This document shows, piece by piece, positions 60,759 through 64,000 of a DNA stretch of 64,000 nt. Each line of letters opens with the position of its first letter. Within the stretch, counting starts at the first letter, position 1. The notes beneath the pieces are model-generated. The model was not told the origin of the DNA and searched no databases. It saw only the letters and a list, made by a program, of their open reading frames with translations. Source of the stretch: Sphingomonadales bacterium (GTDB taxonomy: Bacteria > Bacteroidota > Bacteroidia > Chitinophagales > Chitinophagaceae). Location of the stretch: positions 62,001 through 126,000 of the forward strand of contig VHBB01000004.1 in assembly GCA_016872155.1 (NCBI GenBank). Direction: 5' to 3'. The translations under genes were made by a program, and so were the position numbers.

Positions 60759-61364
60759 ATGGCAAGGTACAATGGTCCTAAGACCAAGATCTCCCGTATT
60801 TTCGGGGAGCCCATTTTGGGCAATGGAAAATGGCTGGGTAAGAACAGTAATCCTCCCGGTCAGCATGGAGAAAAGCGTAAGCGTAAATCGCTTGGCGAGT
60901 ATGCGCTGCAATTGCGCGAAAAGCAAAAAGCCAAATACACGTACGGTGTATTAGAAAAACAATTCCGTAAAACATTCGAAGAGGCCGCCCGTCGCAAAGG
61001 GGTAACCGGCGAAAACCTGATTCAACTGCTCGAAGCGCGGTTAGACAATACGGTATTTCGTATGGGAATCGCCCCCTCTCGTCCTGCTGCCCGTCAGTTG
61101 GTTAGTCATAAGCACGTCGAGGTAAATGGCAAGGTGGTCAACGTACCCTCTTTTCAATTGAAGCCCGGCGATGTGGTAACCATCAAGATCAGCAGTAAAG
61201 AGCGCGCTTCCATTGCCGGAGCCGTTCGGGGAAAGAATCCTAAGTTCAACTGGCTCGATTTTAACGAGACCGCAGGCAAGGGAACCTTTATCGCTTATCC
61301 CGAAAGAGAGAGCGTACCCGAGAATATCAAGGAGCAACTGATTGTCGAATTATACTCTAAGTAA
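60759..61364 (+). CDS. rpsD: Ribosomal protein S4
   Basis: S4 binds 16S rRNA early in 30S assembly. The 201-residue protein begins ARYNGPKTKISRIFGEPI and has the S4 RNA-binding domain (LIQLLEARLDNTVFRMGIAPSRPAARQLVSHKHVEVNG in parts, about 90-125). It lacks the four-Cys zinc cluster found in some S4 proteins. It is followed by rpoA, as in the classic alpha operon. In E. coli S4 represses this operon. Confidence 0.97.
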   Translation: MARYNGPKTKISRIFGEPILGNGKWLGKNSNPPGQHGEKRKRKSLGEYALQLREKQKAKYTYGVLEKQFRKTFEEAARRKGVTGENLIQLLEARLDNTVFRMGIAPSRPAARQLVSHKHVEVNGKVVNVPSFQLKPGDVVTIKISSKERASIAGAVRGKNPKFNWLDFNETAGKGTFIAYPERESVPENIKEQLIVELYSK

Positions 61365-61402
61365 TAACGAGGAGTTTTTATTACCATTTAAAGTAATCAA
61401 CT

Positions 61403-62404
61403 ATGGCCATCCTTAATTTTCAAAAGCCCGATAAGATCATTCTTCAGAAGTCTTCTGATTTCAATGCCCAGTTCGAGTTTCGACCGCTAGAGCCCGGTTA
61501 TGGTGTTACCATCGGTAATGCCCTGCGTCGTGTTTTGCTCAATTCTCTCGAGGGGTATACCATTGTAGGCGTTAAGATCGAAGGGGTCGATCATGAGTTC
61601 GCCACCCTCAAGGGCGTGAGCGAGGACGTAGTAGAGATGTTGTTGAACTTAAAGCAGGTTCGTTTCAAGAAATTGGGCGACCAAGAGGTGAGTAGCGAAA
61701 AGATCAGTCTCTCTATTAAGAATAAGACCGAGTTTACCGCTGCCCTGATCGGTGACAATACCCAGTCTTTTCAGATTATGAATCCCGATCTGCTCATCTG
61801 TACGCTTGATAGTTCGGCCCGTCTCGATATGGAGTTGACCATCGGCAAAGGACGCGGATATGTTTCTGCAGAAGATAATAAGCCCAAAGAAGCACCGCTG
61901 GGGTATATACCCGTAGATGCGATCTACACGCCCATCAAAAATGTTAAGTATAGCATCGAGAATACCCGTGTAGAGCAGCGTACCGACTTCGAAAAGCTGA
62001 TCATGGAAGTGGCTACCGATGGTACCATTCATCCCGAAGAGGCCGTTAAGCAAGCCTCTCGCATTCTGATTCAGCATTTGATGATCATTACCGACGAGAA
62101 CATTACGTTCGATAATAAAGAAGAAAAGAAAGAGGACCTGGTCGATGAGCAGACCCTGCAGTTACGCAAGGTGTTGAAGACTCCGCTCGAAGATCTCGAT
62201 CTTTCGGTGCGTGCCTTTAACTGTCTAAAAGCCGCTAAGATCAATTCACTGAGTGAATTGGTTCAGTACGAGCAAGAAGACCTGATGAAGTTCCGCAACT
62301 TCGGACAAAAGTCACTTTCTGAGATCGAGCAAGTGCTCTCTGAAAGAGGATTACATTTCGGAATGGACCTGGTAAAACTGGGGATCGACCTGAGTGAATT
62401 TTAA
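61403..62404 (+). CDS. rpoA: RNA polymerase alpha subunit
   Basis: Alpha assembles the RNA polymerase core and contacts activators. The 333-residue protein has the N-terminal dimerisation domain (about 1-230, including GYGVTIGNALRRVLLNSLEG) and, after a linker, a C-terminal domain (about 260-325, TPLEDLDLSVRAFNCLKAA and ELVQYEQEDLMKFRNFGQKS). The length and both domains are normal. Confidence 0.98.
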   Translation: MAILNFQKPDKIILQKSSDFNAQFEFRPLEPGYGVTIGNALRRVLLNSLEGYTIVGVKIEGVDHEFATLKGVSEDVVEMLLNLKQVRFKKLGDQEVSSEKISLSIKNKTEFTAALIGDNTQSFQIMNPDLLICTLDSSARLDMELTIGKGRGYVSAEDNKPKEAPLGYIPVDAIYTPIKNVKYSIENTRVEQRTDFEKLIMEVATDGTIHPEEAVKQASRILIQHLMIITDENITFDNKEEKKEDLVDEQTLQLRKVLKTPLEDLDLSVRAFNCLKAAKINSLSELVQYEQEDLMKFRNFGQKSLSEIEQVLSERGLHFGMDLVKLGIDLSEF

Positions 62405-62485
62405 TTTTATTCAATAACGCTTCTCCGCAATAGAAGCAACCCCTGCAATTCCTGACACGGTGCAGCGGCTTAAAAAACAAATTTC

Positions 62486-62974
62486 ATGCGTCACGGAGAC
62501 AAAGTAAACAACCTCGGCAGAAAGAAAGCCCATCGCGATGCGTTGCTGAGCAATCTGGCCTGCCAACTTATTACACACAAGCGTATCGTAACTACGACCG
62601 CCAAGGCCAAGGCTCTGCGCGTATATGTAGAACCCATCATCACCAAGGCCAAAGAAAATACGACCAACCAGCGTCGGGTGGTGTTCAGCTACCTGCAAGA
62701 CAAAGAAGCCGTTAAGGAACTCTTTGGTGCGGTGGCCGAGAAAGTGGCCGGTCGCCCCGGTGGCTACACGCGCATTATCAAATTAAGATTTCGCACCGGT
62801 GATAACGCCGATACTTCTATGATCGAGTTGGTAGACTTTAACGAGATCTACGGTAAGGGTAAAGGCGAAGAGAAAGCAACGGCCAAAAAGACTCGTCGCT
62901 CGGGTGCGCGCAAGAAAGCAGCTGCGCCCGCAGTTACGGAGACTCCTGCTGCCGAAGCTCCTGCCGCCGAGTAA
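62486..62974 (+). CDS. rplQ: Ribosomal protein L17 with Ala/Lys-rich tail
   Basis: L17 lies near the peptide exit tunnel of the 50S subunit. The 162-residue protein has the core (1-120) with [20 protein letters not shown] and [17 protein letters not shown]. An extra C-terminal tail of about 40 residues is rich in Lys, Arg, Ala, Pro and Glu; similar tails occur in other Bacteroidota L17 proteins. It is the last gene of the ribosomal operon; aguB starts 34 bases later. Confidence 0.97.
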   Translation: MRHGDKVNNLGRKKAHRDALLSNLACQLITHKRIVTTTAKAKALRVYVEPIITKAKENTTNQRRVVFSYLQDKEAVKELFGAVAEKVAGRPGGYTRIIKLRFRTGDNADTSMIELVDFNEIYGKGKGEEKATAKKTRRSGARKKAAAPAVTETPAAEAPAAE

Positions 62975-63008
62975 GACCTTTTTATCTTATTATAGTGATG
63001 CCCCGCCT

Positions 63009-63884
63009 ATGAGAACGGTATCGGTAGGATTGGTTCAGATGAGCTGTTCCGGCAATAAAGCGGATAACCTCAACAAAGCCATTCATGCAATAGAGCAGGC
63101 AGCCGCCAAAGGAGCCAAGCTGATCTGTTTACAAGAGCTGTTCACCTCGCTTTATTTTTGCGACGTGGAGGCCTACGAGAATTTTAAACTGGCCGAACCC
63201 ATTCCCGGTCCTTCTACCGAAGCATTACAATTGGTTGCCGAGCGGTTAGGGGTAGTTATTGTTGCCTCCTTGTTCGAAAAAAGGGCCGAAGGTCTTTATC
63301 ATAATACCACGGCGGTCATCGATGCAGACGGCACCTATCTGGGCAAGTATCGTAAGATGCATATTCCTGACGATCCGGCCTATTACGAGAAATTTTATTT
63401 TACACCCGGAGATCTCGGATACAAAGTTTTCAAAACAAAATTTGCGACCATTGGAGTGCTAATCTGTTGGGATCAGTGGTATCCCGAAGCGGCCCGCATT
63501 ACAGCGCTAATGGGTGCAGAGATTCTTTTTTATCCCACGGCCATTGGTTGGGCCACCAGCCAAGACAGTGCCACTAACACCGAACAATACAATGCATGGC
63601 AAACCATGCAGCGTAGTCATGCCGTTGCCAATGGTGTGCATGTGGTCAGCGTTAATCGAGTTGGTCTCGAGCAAAATGGGGCCATGCAGTTTTGGGGCGG
63701 CTCGTTTGTATCCAATCCCTTTGGTACGTTACTGTGGCAAGGTTCGCACGACAACGAAGAGACCGCGGTGGTAACTATCGACTTGTCTAAGACCGATCAT
63801 TACCGTACGCACTGGCCTTTTTTGCGCGACCGTCGTATTGACTCGTATCAGCCCATCACTAAGCGTTACGTAGATGAGAGCTGA
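63009..63884 (+). CDS. aguB: AguB, N-carbamoylputrescine amidase
   Basis: AguB cleaves N-carbamoylputrescine to putrescine, the last step of putrescine synthesis from arginine via agmatine. This nitrilase-family enzyme has 291 residues. The Glu-Lys-Cys triad is Glu43 (LQELF), Lys116 (YRKMHIPDD) and Cys153 (LICWDQWYPEAAR). The ATG at 63009 gives the standard N-terminus; the open frame upstream into rplQ is not coding. The stop overlaps the aguA start by 11 bases. The pairing with aguA makes the call firm. Confidence 0.94.
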   Translation: MRTVSVGLVQMSCSGNKADNLNKAIHAIEQAAAKGAKLICLQELFTSLYFCDVEAYENFKLAEPIPGPSTEALQLVAERLGVVIVASLFEKRAEGLYHNTTAVIDADGTYLGKYRKMHIPDDPAYYEKFYFTPGDLGYKVFKTKFATIGVLICWDQWYPEAARITALMGAEILFYPTAIGWATSQDSATNTEQYNAWQTMQRSHAVANGVHVVSVNRVGLEQNGAMQFWGGSFVSNPFGTLLWQGSHDNEETAVVTIDLSKTDHYRTHWPFLRDRRIDSYQPITKRYVDES

Positions 63885-64000
63885 GCAGCGCACACCCCGC
63901 GAATTGGGTTATTTTTTTCCGGCAGAATTTGCACCCCATGCAGCCACCTGGCTTAGCTGGCCTCATAAAGAGGCATCCTGGCCCGGCAAGATCCAATCTA
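63874..64000 (+). CDS. aguA: AguA, agmatine deiminase (5' part)
   Basis: Only the first 42 codons are in the window. The N-terminus RELGYFFPAEFAPHAATWLSWPHK matches agmatine deiminase (shown in parts: the PAEF and H-x-ATWLSWPH segments). AguA turns agmatine into N-carbamoylputrescine, the substrate of AguB. It starts within the end of aguB, so the two are translationally coupled. Confidence 0.92.
   Translation, partial: MRAEQRTPRELGYFFPAEFAPHAATWLSWPHKEASWPGKIQS

Noticed and set aside
62904-63008. Upstream start for aguB inside rplQ
   Set aside because: The 35 extra residues are basic and Pro/Leu-rich, come from the rplQ tail in another frame, and have no match to the family; the ATG at 63009 fits.
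1-64000. Prophage, transposon, CRISPR array or defence island
   Set aside because: I saw no transposase, integrase, terminal repeats, spaced direct repeats or known defence domains; the genes are almost all housekeeping or nutrient uptake.

Overview
This is chromosomal DNA from a member of the Bacteroidota, probably the Chitinophagales/Chitinophagaceae branch. The evidence is TAnnTTTG promoter boxes placed just upstream of start codons, almost no Shine-Dalgarno sequences, an ECF sigma/FecR/SusC/SusD locus, a type IX secretion C-terminal domain, a long-tailed FtsZ, a zinc-free L36 and a 3HCDH-first beta-oxidation fusion enzyme. The lineage is inferred from these markers; there is no rRNA in the window. 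I saw no prophage, insertion sequence, transposase or CRISPR array. The genes are densely packed with short intergenic gaps; no gap between genes exceeds 300 bases.

Layout: 1-7.1 kb is a dcw cell-division block (ftsW end, murG, murC, ftsQ, ftsA, ftsZ) closed by two hairpins. 7.1-17.4 kb holds an SDR epimerase, a two-domain beta-oxidation enzyme, metG, an LD-carboxypeptidase, two tandem membrane-anchored alpha/beta hydrolases and a KUP potassium transporter. 17.4-23.8 kb holds two unassigned envelope genes, purQ, a DsbD-type pair split over two genes and an ECF sigma factor. 24-35.7 kb holds uvrA, glyA, a sugar-1-phosphate nucleotidyltransferase, a nitronate monooxygenase-like enzyme, an ABC exporter pair, an FAD oxidoreductase and a 5'-nucleotidase split into two genes. 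35.8-41.1 kb holds dnaA, tRNA-Ser(GCU), a DUF1003/VIT pair, htpG and tRNA-Pro(UGG).

41.2-51.8 kb is the main accessory region: an N-formylglutamate amidohydrolase-like protein, then a divergent ECF sigma/FecR pair followed by SusC, SusD, a secreted esterase-like hydrolase and a T9SS-sorted Ig-like protein, then a receiver-only response regulator. 51.8-59.3 kb holds a second uvrA, elaA, rpe, a TPR lipoprotein, a TolB-like propeller protein, a small heme-protein-like membrane protein and a homogentisate dioxygenase. 59.4-63 kb is the alpha ribosomal operon (infA, rpmJ, rpsM, rpsK, rpsD, rpoA, rplQ), followed by aguB and the start of aguA.

Most of the window is ordinary housekeeping DNA and I did not find a clearly new defence or mobile system. 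The strongest unusual signals are: many promoters that imply leaderless or nearly leaderless mRNAs and correct several start codons; a symmetric 14-base element that can serve as the -7 box of two divergent promoters at 56.49 kb; a DsbD homologue whose N-terminal domain has lost its redox cysteines while the gene just upstream encodes a stand-alone copy that keeps them; and the self-contained sigma/anti-sigma/SusCD/esterase locus, whose substrate is unknown.
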